Shown: positions 16,147 through 23,767 of the stretch, in pieces
How positions within the stretch are numbered: the first letter of the stretch is position 1
Layout: every line of letters starts with the position of its first letter
NCBI RefSeq assembly: GCF_016905445.1
Contig: NZ_JAFEXF010000031.1
Location: 1-47,356 of the forward strand
Direction of reading: 5' to 3'
Length of the DNA: 47,356 nucleotides
Source: Streptomyces sp. G44
Lineage (GTDB): Bacteria > Actinomycetota > Actinomycetes > Streptomycetales > Streptomycetaceae
Position numbers and translations under genes: made by a program
The notes under the pieces: generated by a model
The model's database searches: none
The model's input: the letters and a program-made list of their open reading frames with translations, nothing else
Told to the model about the DNA's origin: nothing

Positions 16147-17187
16147 ATGCGCCCCGAGAAGCCTGCCGCCGCTGCCGATCACGTCGACGCCGACCACATC
16201 GCCGAAGCCGCGCGCCTGGAACGCACGGCCGGCCTGTACCCGGAGGACGCCGAACACCTGCTCCTCCAGGCCGCCGCCCACCTCGAACTGGCCGGCGCCC
16301 GCGACCGCGCGACGACCCTCTATGACCGCCTGCTGTCCGCGGACGCCGAGCGGCCCCCGGCCTCCCCCCTCCTCATCCGCGCCCTGAAGGCCTCGAACCT
16401 GTGGGAGTACGGCCACGAGGCGGAGGCAAGGGCGATCATCGAGGGCGTGCGCACGGCGGCACCCCGGGACCCGGCGCCGTGGGTGATCGTCGCGGAGTCC
16501 CTCGAATCGCACGACGAACTGGAACAGGCCCACGCCACGTTCACGGAGGCGGCGACCCTGCTCGTCCCTCCGGGCACCCAGAACCCCCCGCACGCGACGC
16601 ACCCCGTCCTCTTCGGCCGCCACCGCGTACGCCGCATGCTGGGCGCCGAGCACGACGCGTGGGACACCCTGGCGGACCGGATCTCCACGTCCCCCGTCCC
16701 CCTGGACGAACTGCACGACCCGAAGCGGACCTGGTCCCTCGGCTCGGAGAACCCGGCGGAACTCCGCGCGGAGATCACCCGCCTCCAGGCGGAACTGGGC
16801 TCCTACCGCCAGGCGTTGTCCCGCCCCTTCCCGGTGGCGATCCTGCACTGGCCGGAACCGGAACTGACGGAACTCCTGACGGCGTACCCGTCCCTGTCCG
16901 CCGAATACCCCTCCCACGAGGCGCACTTGGCGACCATAGAGTCCTCCCTGCGCGAACTGTCCGCCTCCGGCACCCCGAACCTGGGCGTCGTCACCGGCAC
17001 GGTCCCGTCCTACGAGGCCTTCGCAGCCTCAGAATCCACGTCCCCCGCCAACCCGGACCTGCTCCCCCAGTACGCGACGACACTGGCGGCCCGCGGGCGG
17101 GCGGCGGCTTGGCCGCCGGAGGGGGCGGAGGGGTGCTGGTGCGGGTCGGGACGCTCGTACGCCGAGTGCCACGGGGCTATCGCCTAA
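16147..17187 (+). CDS. TPR-like protein with C-terminal SEC-C zinc motif
   Basis: A 346-residue, mostly helical cytoplasmic protein. Residues ~15-150 look like tetratricopeptide-type helical pairs (LLLQAAAHLELAGARDRATTLYDRLL, ALKASNLWEYGHEAEARAII, PWVIVAESLESHDELEQAHATF). The last ~15 residues are a SEC-C metal-binding motif, CWCGSGRSYAECHG, as in the tail of SecA. The start at ATG 16147 gives MRPEKPAAAADHVDADHIAE. Function unknown; SEC-C proteins often touch ribosomes or SecB. It is divergent from the sortase gene. Confidence 0.82.
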   Translation: MRPEKPAAAADHVDADHIAEAARLERTAGLYPEDAEHLLLQAAAHLELAGARDRATTLYDRLLSADAERPPASPLLIRALKASNLWEYGHEAEARAIIEGVRTAAPRDPAPWVIVAESLESHDELEQAHATFTEAATLLVPPGTQNPPHATHPVLFGRHRVRRMLGAEHDAWDTLADRISTSPVPLDELHDPKRTWSLGSENPAELRAEITRLQAELGSYRQALSRPFPVAILHWPEPELTELLTAYPSLSAEYPSHEAHLATIESSLRELSASGTPNLGVVTGTVPSYEAFAASESTSPANPDLLPQYATTLAARGRAAAWPPEGAEGCWCGSGRSYAECHGAIA

Positions 17188-17349
17188 TCGCACGCCCCTT
17201 GCGGCAGGGGGACATGGGAGCGGGTTTTGACCTCGGCGCCAACTTTAGCCGCCTGCACGTCAGTTGCTTACACGCCCGGCGCTCGGGGCGAAGGCTTGAC
17301 CGGTGATACTTGTGAGCCGGAAACCTCATCACGAAGCAGGAGTTTCAGC

Positions 17350-18351
17350 ATGTCCCTCTTCGAACTGCCCGGCCCAGCACCTGGTGTTTGTGACGACCCT
17401 GAACTCATGCTGGTGCGCGAGCATCTGCTCTCTCTAGATCCGGAGGGGGAGCGCTTCGCCCGTGTCCTGCGGCGAACCATCGACCAGTTGCTTGACGGCG
17501 AGCACACGGGGCGGTTCGACTGGAATGAGCTGCACAAGACTGAGAAGACGCACGCGGGCACCTTGGTAGAGATCAACCTGTTGCGGGAATTCCAGTTTGC
17601 CAGTGGCGCCGACCTGGATTATTCAATCGAGGGAATCGAAGTCGATTGCAAGTTTTCGCAGAAGCTGTACGGCTGGATGATTCCACCAGAAGCCCTCGAT
17701 GAGATCTGCTTGGTGGTTTGGGCTGACGATCACCAGAGCCTTTGGAGCGCGGGCCTTCTGCGAGCAAACCGATCAAAGCTGACCACGAGCGGCACCCTCA
17801 CGAAGAAGGGGAACCGTGACGGCAAGTTCCAGCTCACGAAGAAGCATCATTCATTGGTCACCTGGCTATGGCACAAGGCACCACTTGAAGAGAACCTGCT
17901 GCTGCACATCGATCCTGAAACACAGAAGGCGATACTGAACGCCGGCGCGGGATCGCGGCGCAGCGCCGGACAGGCAAAGCTCAACGAGCTGTTCCTTCGC
18001 GTCCAGAAGCGCCGAGTGAACCGCACGGTGGTGCGGACTCTCGCTCAACAGAAGGACTACATGAAGCGTGTCCGCTACAACGGAGGGTCACGCGACAAGC
18101 TACGGAAGCGCGGGATTCTCATCTGCGGCGACTATCCGAACCATCAAGCCGTTGCTACCCAACTGGGCCTTCCCGTCCCGCGGGAAGGGGAGAATGTAAG
18201 CGTCCGCGTCGTGGAGGCCAAACCGCACCATGTCGGCCAGCCACGCGTCCGGCTAGAGGGGCGCGACTGGGTGGTAGCCGGGGCAGATGACCCTGAAGAG
18301 ATGGCTCCGCTTCTCCCGGAGACAAAGAAGAAGCCGAGCATCTCCGACTAA
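17350..18351 (+). CDS. NaeI-type restriction endonuclease
   Basis: A 333-residue homologue of NaeI along its whole length. The NaeI catalytic set is conserved with a constant +4 offset: Glu74 (TLVEINL), Asp90 (DLDYSIEG), Asp99 and Lys101 (EVDCKFS). The ligase-like segment is TIDQLLDGEHTGR, with Leu47 where NaeI has Leu43, the position whose change to Lys gives NaeI a topoisomerase activity. The C-terminal half, with LQENLLLHI-like, QAKLNELFLRV, QQKDYMKRVR and LGLPVPREG, corresponds to the CAP-like effector-DNA domain. NaeI cleaves GCCGGC after binding two sites. Good GCAGGAG precedes ATG 17350; vsr follows after 23 bp. Confidence 0.93.
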   Translation: MSLFELPGPAPGVCDDPELMLVREHLLSLDPEGERFARVLRRTIDQLLDGEHTGRFDWNELHKTEKTHAGTLVEINLLREFQFASGADLDYSIEGIEVDCKFSQKLYGWMIPPEALDEICLVVWADDHQSLWSAGLLRANRSKLTTSGTLTKKGNRDGKFQLTKKHHSLVTWLWHKAPLEENLLLHIDPETQKAILNAGAGSRRSAGQAKLNELFLRVQKRRVNRTVVRTLAQQKDYMKRVRYNGGSRDKLRKRGILICGDYPNHQAVATQLGLPVPREGENVSVRVVEAKPHHVGQPRVRLEGRDWVVAGADDPEEMAPLLPETKKKPSISD

Positions 18352-18374
18352 CCTGTTGGCGACCGGAGAGAGAC

Positions 18375-18863
18375 ATGAAGAGGCATGACGCGGAAAGCGG
18401 CAACGGCGAGGCTTGGACTCCGCCAGCAGGCTCCTGGGCTTCCTCCGCAGCCCGGCGGCGCAACATGCAGGCGATCCGCAGCCGTGACACCAAGCCCGAG
18501 CGGTTGATCCGCAGCCTCTTGCATGCTCAGGGGCTGCGCTACCGGGTAGCAACAAAACCGCTGCCCGGGCTTCGCCGGACGGCAGACATTGTCTTCCGTC
18601 CGGCGAAACTGGCGGTGTTCGTGGACGGTTGCTATTGGCACGGCTGCCCCGACCACTACGTGTCACCGAAAACTAACTCGGGATACTGGTCGGAAAAGGT
18701 TGCCCGCAACATGGCGCGCGATCGTGACACGGAAACTCAGCTCAGGGCGGCAGGATGGACTGTACTCCGGTTCTGGGAACACGAGTCACCTGAGGACTGC
18801 GCCATCAAGATCGCGGCTACAGCAAGCCGCCTGCGGGCAGCTGAAAGTGAAGGAAATCGCTAA
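18375..18863 (+). CDS. vsr: Vsr: very-short-patch DNA mismatch endonuclease
   Basis: A 162-residue Vsr-family nicking enzyme. The N-terminal RNMQAIRSRDTKPERLIRS, the catalytic Asp71 in RRTADIVF, the FVDGCYWHGCPDHY segment with His89 and the zinc-type Cys/His cluster, and VLRFWEHE are all family signatures. Vsr nicks 5' of T in T:G mismatches produced when 5-methylcytosine is deaminated, so it protects genomes that carry a C5 methyltransferase. It is co-transcribed with the endonuclease gene and overlaps the convergent methyltransferase gene by 4 bp. Confidence 0.92.
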   Translation: MKRHDAESGNGEAWTPPAGSWASSAARRRNMQAIRSRDTKPERLIRSLLHAQGLRYRVATKPLPGLRRTADIVFRPAKLAVFVDGCYWHGCPDHYVSPKTNSGYWSEKVARNMARDRDTETQLRAAGWTVLRFWEHESPEDCAIKIAATASRLRAAESEGNR

Positions 18864-19915
18864 CGCTCTTGTGCCTTCTGCGCAGCCTCGAATGCCGCGT
18901 AGATTTGCTCGCCCACGGCCTGGGCGACCGGAGGCGGGAACGCGTTACCCACCTGCCGATATGCCGCGGTTTTGCGCCCCGAGAATCGCCAGGTCGAGGG
19001 GAACCCCTGGATCAGAGCGGCTTGGGTCACAGTGAGCTTGGGCCCTGCGGCGGCGAAAAGATCCCGCTCCGCATCCTTCATCTCGTGCGGTTCATTGGCG
19101 ACGCCCAGCCCGCACACGCCAAGGTCCGCCCAGGCCCGCTTAGCCCGTGTCGGGCCGAGGTCTGCACCTCCGTGCTTCTTGGACCCGCCGACCACCGTTG
19201 GCGCCACGCCTTCAAGAGCCTTCTCGTACCACTGCTTGAATGCGTTCTCTGCCCTAGGGTCGTCAGCAACCGCGTCGTAGCGGGCCCGCATCGAATCGTG
19301 CAACGCCTCGCCGACAGTGACCTCTTCGTGCCCTTCCGGCTTCGTGTGCTGGAAGTGCCGGGCATACTCAGGCTTCATCGCCACGAGGATGGCGCGAGGG
19401 CGCAGTTGGGGAACCCCATACCTCTTCGCTTCGAGCACTTCCCAGTAGCACTCCTCGTAGCCCATTGACTCCAGCTGCTTGATGATCTCTTGCCGGTACT
19501 CGGCGAACTTGGGGTCCAGCAGACCGCGTACGTTCTCGATCATTACGGCCCTGGGGTCCAGCTCATCGACGAGCTCAAGCATCCGCGGGAAGAGGTCGCG
19601 CTCGTCATCACGGCCAAGTTGCTTGCCTGCCGCAGAGAAGGGAGGGCAGGGCACGCCGCCCGCCAGTAGATCAAGCTCCCCAGGGGCCAGGCCCAGCCTG
19701 GCCGAGTCAAACTCTCTGAGATCCGCTTCGATGACCGTGCAACCCGCCCACTCTGGATGTGCACTGGTGTTGCCCCTGAGCGTCTGGCAGGCGTCTCTGT
19801 CGATCTCAATGAGGGCAGCATGCTTGAAACCCGCGTTATGCAGACCGACGGCCTGCCCCCCGGCCCCGGCGCAGACCTCCACCGAGGTGTATTTGAGTTC
19901 ATTCATGCGGGGCAT
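18860..19915 (-). CDS. DNA (cytosine-5) methyltransferase
   Basis: A 351-residue C5 methyltransferase. Motif I is VEVCAGAGGQAVGLHNAGF, motif IV with the nucleophile is GGVPCPPFSAAG (Cys90), motif VI is MIENVRG (Glu127), and motifs IX-X appear as LTVTQAALIQGFPSTW and YRQVGNAFPPPVAQAVG. The target recognition domain is roughly residues 195-290. It should protect the target of the neighbouring NaeI-type enzyme, by analogy GCCGGC. AAGGAGG stands close before ATG 19915, but ATG 19906 (MNELKYTSVEVC) is also possible; a GGGGCATGCCCC palindrome covers the first ATG. Confidence 0.92.
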   Translation of the reverse strand: MPRMNELKYTSVEVCAGAGGQAVGLHNAGFKHAALIEIDRDACQTLRGNTSAHPEWAGCTVIEADLREFDSARLGLAPGELDLLAGGVPCPPFSAAGKQLGRDDERDLFPRMLELVDELDPRAVMIENVRGLLDPKFAEYRQEIIKQLESMGYEECYWEVLEAKRYGVPQLRPRAILVAMKPEYARHFQHTKPEGHEEVTVGEALHDSMRARYDAVADDPRAENAFKQWYEKALEGVAPTVVGGSKKHGGADLGPTRAKRAWADLGVCGLGVANEPHEMKDAERDLFAAAGPKLTVTQAALIQGFPSTWRFSGRKTAAYRQVGNAFPPPVAQAVGEQIYAAFEAAQKAQER

Positions 19916-20076
19916 GCCCCCTCCTTACTGGTACGCAGCAGTGGGCGCTCTGTGCGCACCACCATCACAGAGGGTGACAGACCCCACTGACAACGAGACC
20001 TACCTAAGTGTGCAGCACGCGACACAGTTCGTTGAACGCACCCTCCGTCATTGCGAACACTCATACGATATTGCGC

Positions 20077-20847
20077 ATGCGGACTCCTGCGTGGACTGAA
20101 GATGAGCTCGTGCTTGCCGGTGCGCTCGCGGTGAGGAACGGCTGGCATGAGCTGCGGACGGGAGACTCTGAGGTTCAGGAACTCTCGGAGCTGCTCCGTT
20201 CGCTGCCCCTGCATCCCGCAGAGGCCCAGGCCCTCCCTGGGTTCAGGTCTCCGGACAGTGTCAGCAGGAAAACCACTGACTTCGCCTCGAACCATCCGAG
20301 CTACAGCGGCAAGGGGACCCGGTGCGGCGAGCCCACACGGCTGATGATCAGAGCCTTCATAGATCGTGAGCAGGAGATGCTCGCAGCCGCCGACGCGATC
20401 GAGGAAGGTATCGGCTCGGGGCAACTGCAGCTCATTCCGCCCCAGCCGGACGAGGTCGACGAGGTCGGCTTCACTGCCGTCGAAGGCCGGCTGCTGGTCC
20501 GCCAGGCGCTCGCGCGCGAGCGGGATCCGAAGCTTCGCCGACTGAAGATCAAGCAGGCTCGGCAAGGCGGCCGACCGCTGCGCTGCGAGGTCTGCGCCTT
20601 CGATTTCGCTCGCGCCTACGGACCACTTGGCGAGGGTTACATCGAGGTGCATCACGTCACCCCTCTTCATGCCTCGGGGGTGCGGCCCACCAGGCTCGAC
20701 GACCTTGCCTGCCTGTGCGCAAACTGCCATCGCATGTGTCACAGGACCCGCCCAGGTGAATCCTGGCGCACACCGGCCGCACTGCGGGCGATGATGTGCG
20801 CATCTGCTCCGGCTGGCACTCACGCCGCATCAGTCCCGGCTTCATAG
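20077..20847 (+). CDS. HNH endonuclease of a restriction locus
   Basis: A 256-residue two-domain protein. Residues ~5-110 form an N-terminal domain of the predicted-restriction HNH group (WTEDELVLAGALAVRNGW, GFRSPDSVSRKTTDFA, HPSYSGKG). The C-terminus (about 165-235) is the HNH fold: zinc pair CEVC, the motif EVHHVTPLH, and LACLCANCHRMCH. It may be a second nuclease of the R-M island or a methylation-dependent enzyme. ATG 20077 is preferred; a TACGAT -10-like hexamer at 20064-20069 puts the transcript start almost on the ATG, so a leaderless mRNA is plausible. Its 3' end overlaps the convergent gene by 28 bp. Confidence 0.85.
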   Translation: MRTPAWTEDELVLAGALAVRNGWHELRTGDSEVQELSELLRSLPLHPAEAQALPGFRSPDSVSRKTTDFASNHPSYSGKGTRCGEPTRLMIRAFIDREQEMLAAADAIEEGIGSGQLQLIPPQPDEVDEVGFTAVEGRLLVRQALARERDPKLRRLKIKQARQGGRPLRCEVCAFDFARAYGPLGEGYIEVHHVTPLHASGVRPTRLDDLACLCANCHRMCHRTRPGESWRTPAALRAMMCASAPAGTHAASVPAS

Positions 20848-21449
20848 CGCGTCTGCGCCTGGTCGAGCATCGCGTCCGGATCGAGCCCTTGCAGCGCAAG
20901 CCAGTACAGCAGGTCGGCGATCACGCCTGTGGCCGACGCCTCCAGCACTGCGCGCGCCGACGGAGCTTGTCCACCCGCTCCGGCCAGTCGCTGATACGCC
21001 TCCAGCACCGTCGCCGCACGGTGGGATCGCGGGCACCGTCGCACGGGTGCCAGCGGAAGTTCACACCACACGGCTTTGCCGGCAGCCGTCAGCAGAGTGC
21101 CCCAGTCCAGGCTCATGGCGGCAAGGAGATGCAGCCCGCGTCCGCACTCTTCATCACACCCGCCTGAACCGACGACCGGCGGGAGGCTGCTCTTGTCATG
21201 GAGTTCCAGTCGAAGCCGGTCCATTCTCACCTCCATGACAAGGACCGCGGCCGTTCCGTGCCCTACATGCTGAATGGTGTTCGTCGCCAGTTCGGTCACT
21301 GCCAGCTCGGCCTCTTCGGACACAACAACAGCGCCCCATCGGCCGAGTGCAGCTCGGACGGCCCTTCTCAGGTTCCTGATCTCTTCCGGCTCGGCGCAGA
21401 ACGGAAGCACGCAGCGCTCACCCAGCGCAGCCTCGTCGTAGACGGCCAT
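20820..21449 (-). CDS. ATP-binding (HATPase_c_2, anti-sigma/AbaA-like) regulatory protein
   Basis: A 209-residue protein. Its N-terminal ~140 residues are an RsbW-like GHKL ATPase domain: AELAVTELATNTIQHVG is the N-box with Asn, and GRGLHLLAAMSLDWGT the G-box. The C-terminal ~70 residues add a helical segment without a recognised domain. In Streptomyces such genes sit next to an XRE-DUF5753 regulator and a DUF397 gene, as here. It may act as an anti-sigma-like kinase or binding protein in development, but no cognate sigma factor is present. Confidence 0.82.
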   Translation of the reverse strand: MAVYDEAALGERCVLPFCAEPEEIRNLRRAVRAALGRWGAVVVSEEAELAVTELATNTIQHVGHGTAAVLVMEVRMDRLRLELHDKSSLPPVVGSGGCDEECGRGLHLLAAMSLDWGTLLTAAGKAVWCELPLAPVRRCPRSHRAATVLEAYQRLAGAGGQAPSARAVLEASATGVIADLLYWLALQGLDPDAMLDQAQTRYEAGTDAA

Positions 21450-21504
21450 GACGTTTCTCCCTTCCAGACCACCCAGCTACGCACTCACTGCATATGAAGT
21501 GTGA

Positions 21505-21560
21505 CGCTGTGTAGCAGCTCAGGAGCACGAGTATGGCATTGAGAATTCTCGCTGTGTAAC
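21505..21560. promoter_or_regulatory. Repeats and dyad in the regulator promoter region
   Basis: In the 218-bp gap between the divergent ATP-binding and XRE genes, CGCTGTGTARC occurs at 21505-21515 and 21550-21560, 45 bp apart. The perfect palindrome GAGAATTCTC lies at 21541-21550. These are plausible operator sites for the DUF5753 regulator on both promoters. Confidence 0.35.
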
Positions 21561-21667
21561 TTCTCACGCGACTCGATCGGGTGAATCCCGCAGCTCCGAC
21601 GCGCCTGCTGCGTAGCCTCGTTGCGGCCAGCGGGCAAAGTGCCCGCGGCACCAGGGAGGCATGCGAC

Positions 21668-22516
21668 GTGTCTGCGAGGCCCACCACCCGCCGACGCCAG
21701 CTAGGCGCGACCTTGCGGAAGCTCCGGGCCCGCAAAGGGCTGACGCTGGAAGAAGCCGGTCTCCGCGTCGGCGTCTCGAAGGCGACCGTCAGCCGGTACG
21801 AGACGCGCGAAGGCCCGGTCAAGTGGCTCGTTGTAGAGGCACTGTGCCGCGCCTACGACGCCGCCGAAGCCGAGCGCAAGGCGCTTGTCTCACTGGCCAA
21901 GGACGCCAAGCAGCAGGGGTGGTGGAGATCTTTCTCGGACTCCATCCCGGAGAGCATGAACCTCTTGCTGACCCTGGAGGACGAGGCCTCACGCGAAGAA
22001 CACTTCTCCTGCGTCTATGTGCCAGGGCTGCTTCAGACGCGCAACTACACCGCCGCAGTGCAGCAAGCGAACGAGATGGAGCGGACTCCCGAGGACATCG
22101 AGCGGCTTGTCGACATCCGCATGAAACGTCAAGAGATCCTCAGAAGGCCGGACCCGTTGCGGCTCTGGGCCATCCTCGACGAATCCGTCGTCCGACGCGT
22201 CGTCGGGTCGCCCGCCGTGATGCGAGAGCAACTGGACCATCTGCTGCGGGCCAACGAATCCCCGCACATCACGTTGCAGGTACTGCCCTTCTCCCGGGGG
22301 GCTCATGCCGCCGCCCTCGGCAGCTTTGTCATCTTCTGCGGCCGTGAACCGTCTCTGGACGTCGTATACGTCGACCTGCACGTCGGCTCAGTGTTCATGG
22401 AGAAGGAAGAGGAGCTGGACAGATACCGGCTTGCGTTCGACTATCTCCGCGCACAGGCACTGGACATGGCCGCCTCATCGGCCCTGATCGAGCGAGTTCG
22501 CGAGGAGATGGCATGA
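21668..22516 (+). CDS. XRE-family regulator with DUF5753 (WhiJ-like)
   Basis: A 282-residue regulator. Residues ~8-65 are an XRE helix-turn-helix (RQLGATLRKLRARKGLTLEE, VSKATVSRYE). The remainder is DUF5753 with its signatures YVPGLLQTRNYTAAV, LWAILDESVVRRVVGSP, ITLQVLPFSRGAH and DVVYVDLHVGSVFMEKEEE. GTG 21668 has GGGAGG at a suitable distance, so the longer frame upstream is rejected. WhiJ-type proteins repress developmental or antibiotic genes with a DUF397 partner; that partner is the next gene, overlapping by 4 bp. Confidence 0.9.
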   Translation: MSARPTTRRRQLGATLRKLRARKGLTLEEAGLRVGVSKATVSRYETREGPVKWLVVEALCRAYDAAEAERKALVSLAKDAKQQGWWRSFSDSIPESMNLLLTLEDEASREEHFSCVYVPGLLQTRNYTAAVQQANEMERTPEDIERLVDIRMKRQEILRRPDPLRLWAILDESVVRRVVGSPAVMREQLDHLLRANESPHITLQVLPFSRGAHAAALGSFVIFCGREPSLDVVYVDLHVGSVFMEKEEELDRYRLAFDYLRAQALDMAASSALIERVREEMA

Positions 22517-22722
22517 GTATGTGCCGCACTGCCGCCCGCAGCCCTGTCTGGTTCAAGTCCTCCTACAGCGGCGGCAATGAAACCGAGTGCGTCGAGGTGG
22601 CCCTCACCGATGACGACGTGCTCATACGTGACTCGAAGCGGCCCCGCGGCGCGCTCGTCGCCGTGCGGCCAGAGGCGTGGGACGGCTTTCTCGCGGGCAT
22701 GCGGCGGGCGGCGCTCGGTTAG
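22513..22722 (+). CDS. DUF397 small protein
   Basis: A 69-residue protein with the complete DUF397 layout: WFKSSYSGGNETECVEVA, LIRDSKRPRG, and VRPEAWDGFLAGMR. Such proteins are translated together with WhiJ-like regulators and are thought to modulate them. The ATGA overlap with the XRE gene gives tight translational coupling. Confidence 0.92.
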   Translation: MSMCRTAARSPVWFKSSYSGGNETECVEVALTDDDVLIRDSKRPRGALVAVRPEAWDGFLAGMRRAALG

Positions 22723-22825
22723 CGTCCCGTCCCTCCCTTGTCGTCGCTCTCGGCGGGCATAAGGTCGATGTCCGGTATTGACGACACCGCCGGCCGACCA
22801 CGAGCCGCGAGGAGAGGAAGACGCC

Positions 22826-23338
22826 TTGCCCTACGCCCCCGAGAACGACCAGGACCGCACGTTCCTCGACCACGCCATCGCCAACTCCCGGCGCGCGCTG
22901 GAAGACGGTGGCAAGAAGCCCTTCGGGGCCGTTCTCGTCGTGGATGGGGGCGTCGTGGGGGACGGCACCAACGCCGTCGTCGAGTTGAACGACCCCACCG
23001 CGCACGCCGAGGTCATGGCCCTGCGGGACGCCGGGCGGCGGCTCGGGCGGTATTCCTTTCCGGACGGGGTGCTGTACGCGAGCAGTGAGCCCTGCCCCAT
23101 GTGTCTCGTCGCTTGCTACTGGGCCGGCATTCCTCGCGTTGTCTACGGCGCCACCACGCACGACGCCGCCGCCAACGGGCACGAGGACCTGCGGTTCTAT
23201 CGCGACGTCGCGTTGCCCAACGCCGAGCGGCGGCTGGTGGACGAGGTGTCCGTGGACGGTGCGCCGCGCTCCGCCGCCGTGGACGTGCTCGCCGCGTGGG
23301 CCGCCGCGCAGCCCGGCTCCGTGGGGCCCAAGCTCTGA
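22826..23338 (+). CDS. Nucleoside/guanine deaminase (CDA-fold zinc hydrolase)
   Basis: A 170-residue cytidine-deaminase-fold protein. Zinc and catalytic residues are visible: His60-Ala-Glu62 (THAEV) and Cys90-Pro-Met-Cys93 in SSEPCPMC. The FGAVLVVDGGVVGDGTNAVV segment and VVYGATTHDAAANGHEDLRFY fit the guanine deaminase/nucleoside deaminase branch rather than TadA. I choose TTG 22826 because AGAGGAAG lies at the right distance; a longer frame begins at TTG 22778. The substrate, guanine or another base, is not certain. Confidence 0.82.
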   Translation: MPYAPENDQDRTFLDHAIANSRRALEDGGKKPFGAVLVVDGGVVGDGTNAVVELNDPTAHAEVMALRDAGRRLGRYSFPDGVLYASSEPCPMCLVACYWAGIPRVVYGATTHDAAANGHEDLRFYRDVALPNAERRLVDEVSVDGAPRSAAVDVLAAWAAAQPGSVGPKL

Positions 23339-23439
23339 CCGTCCCGCCCACCGGCCTCCGGACGCCCCGCGTTAGCCTCGGGCCGGAAAGCAAGACATCA
23401 GGGAAGCATCAGGGACGTACCACCGAAAGGCGGGGCATC

Positions 23440-23751
23440 ATGGCGAGGATTCCGGGAGCGGTCGTGGCTGCGGGCGGGCTGGTCGGCGGGTACGCCGTCG
23501 CCCGGTTCACCAAGAAGCGGCCCTTGGGTGGCGTGGTGCTCGCCGCCGCCGGGGGCGTCGCCGCCCGGCAGTGGCGGGAGAGCGCCGGGGGCAGGACCGC
23601 CGCCGCGCTCAGTGCCGCGTACGTCGCCGCGTTCGCCGGGTCGCATCCGCTGGCCAAGAAGGTCGGCGCCTGGCCGTCCGTCCTCGGGGTCGCCGGTGCC
23701 GTGGGAGTCGCCTCGTATCTGTTCGCCGACCGGCACCACCAGCACCGCTGA
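23440..23751 (+). CDS. Conserved hypothetical small membrane protein
   Basis: A 103-residue Ala/Gly/Val-rich protein with two to three hydrophobic segments (IPGAVVAAGGLVGGYAVARF, PLGGVVLAAAGGVAARQW, AWPSVLGVAGAVGVASYLF) and a His-rich end DRHHQHR. AAAGGCGGGG precedes ATG 23440. I do not recognise a functional family; the composition and codon use are normal for the genome. It is followed, convergently, by the interrupted glxA-type gene. Confidence 0.65.
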   Translation: MARIPGAVVAAGGLVGGYAVARFTKKRPLGGVVLAAAGGVAARQWRESAGGRTAAALSAAYVAAFAGSHPLAKKVGAWPSVLGVAGAVGVASYLFADRHHQHR

Positions 23752-23767
23752 ACGAGCCGGGCAGCGG

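Noticed and set aside
17226..17310. Promoter hexamers before the NaeI-type gene
   Set aside because: TTGACC occurs twice but no -10 hexamer at 16-19 bp spacing is visible, so no promoter is called.
17350..20847. Prophage remnant explaining the R-M island
   Set aside because: No integrase, capsid, tail or lysis genes are present; the block consists of restriction and repair functions only.
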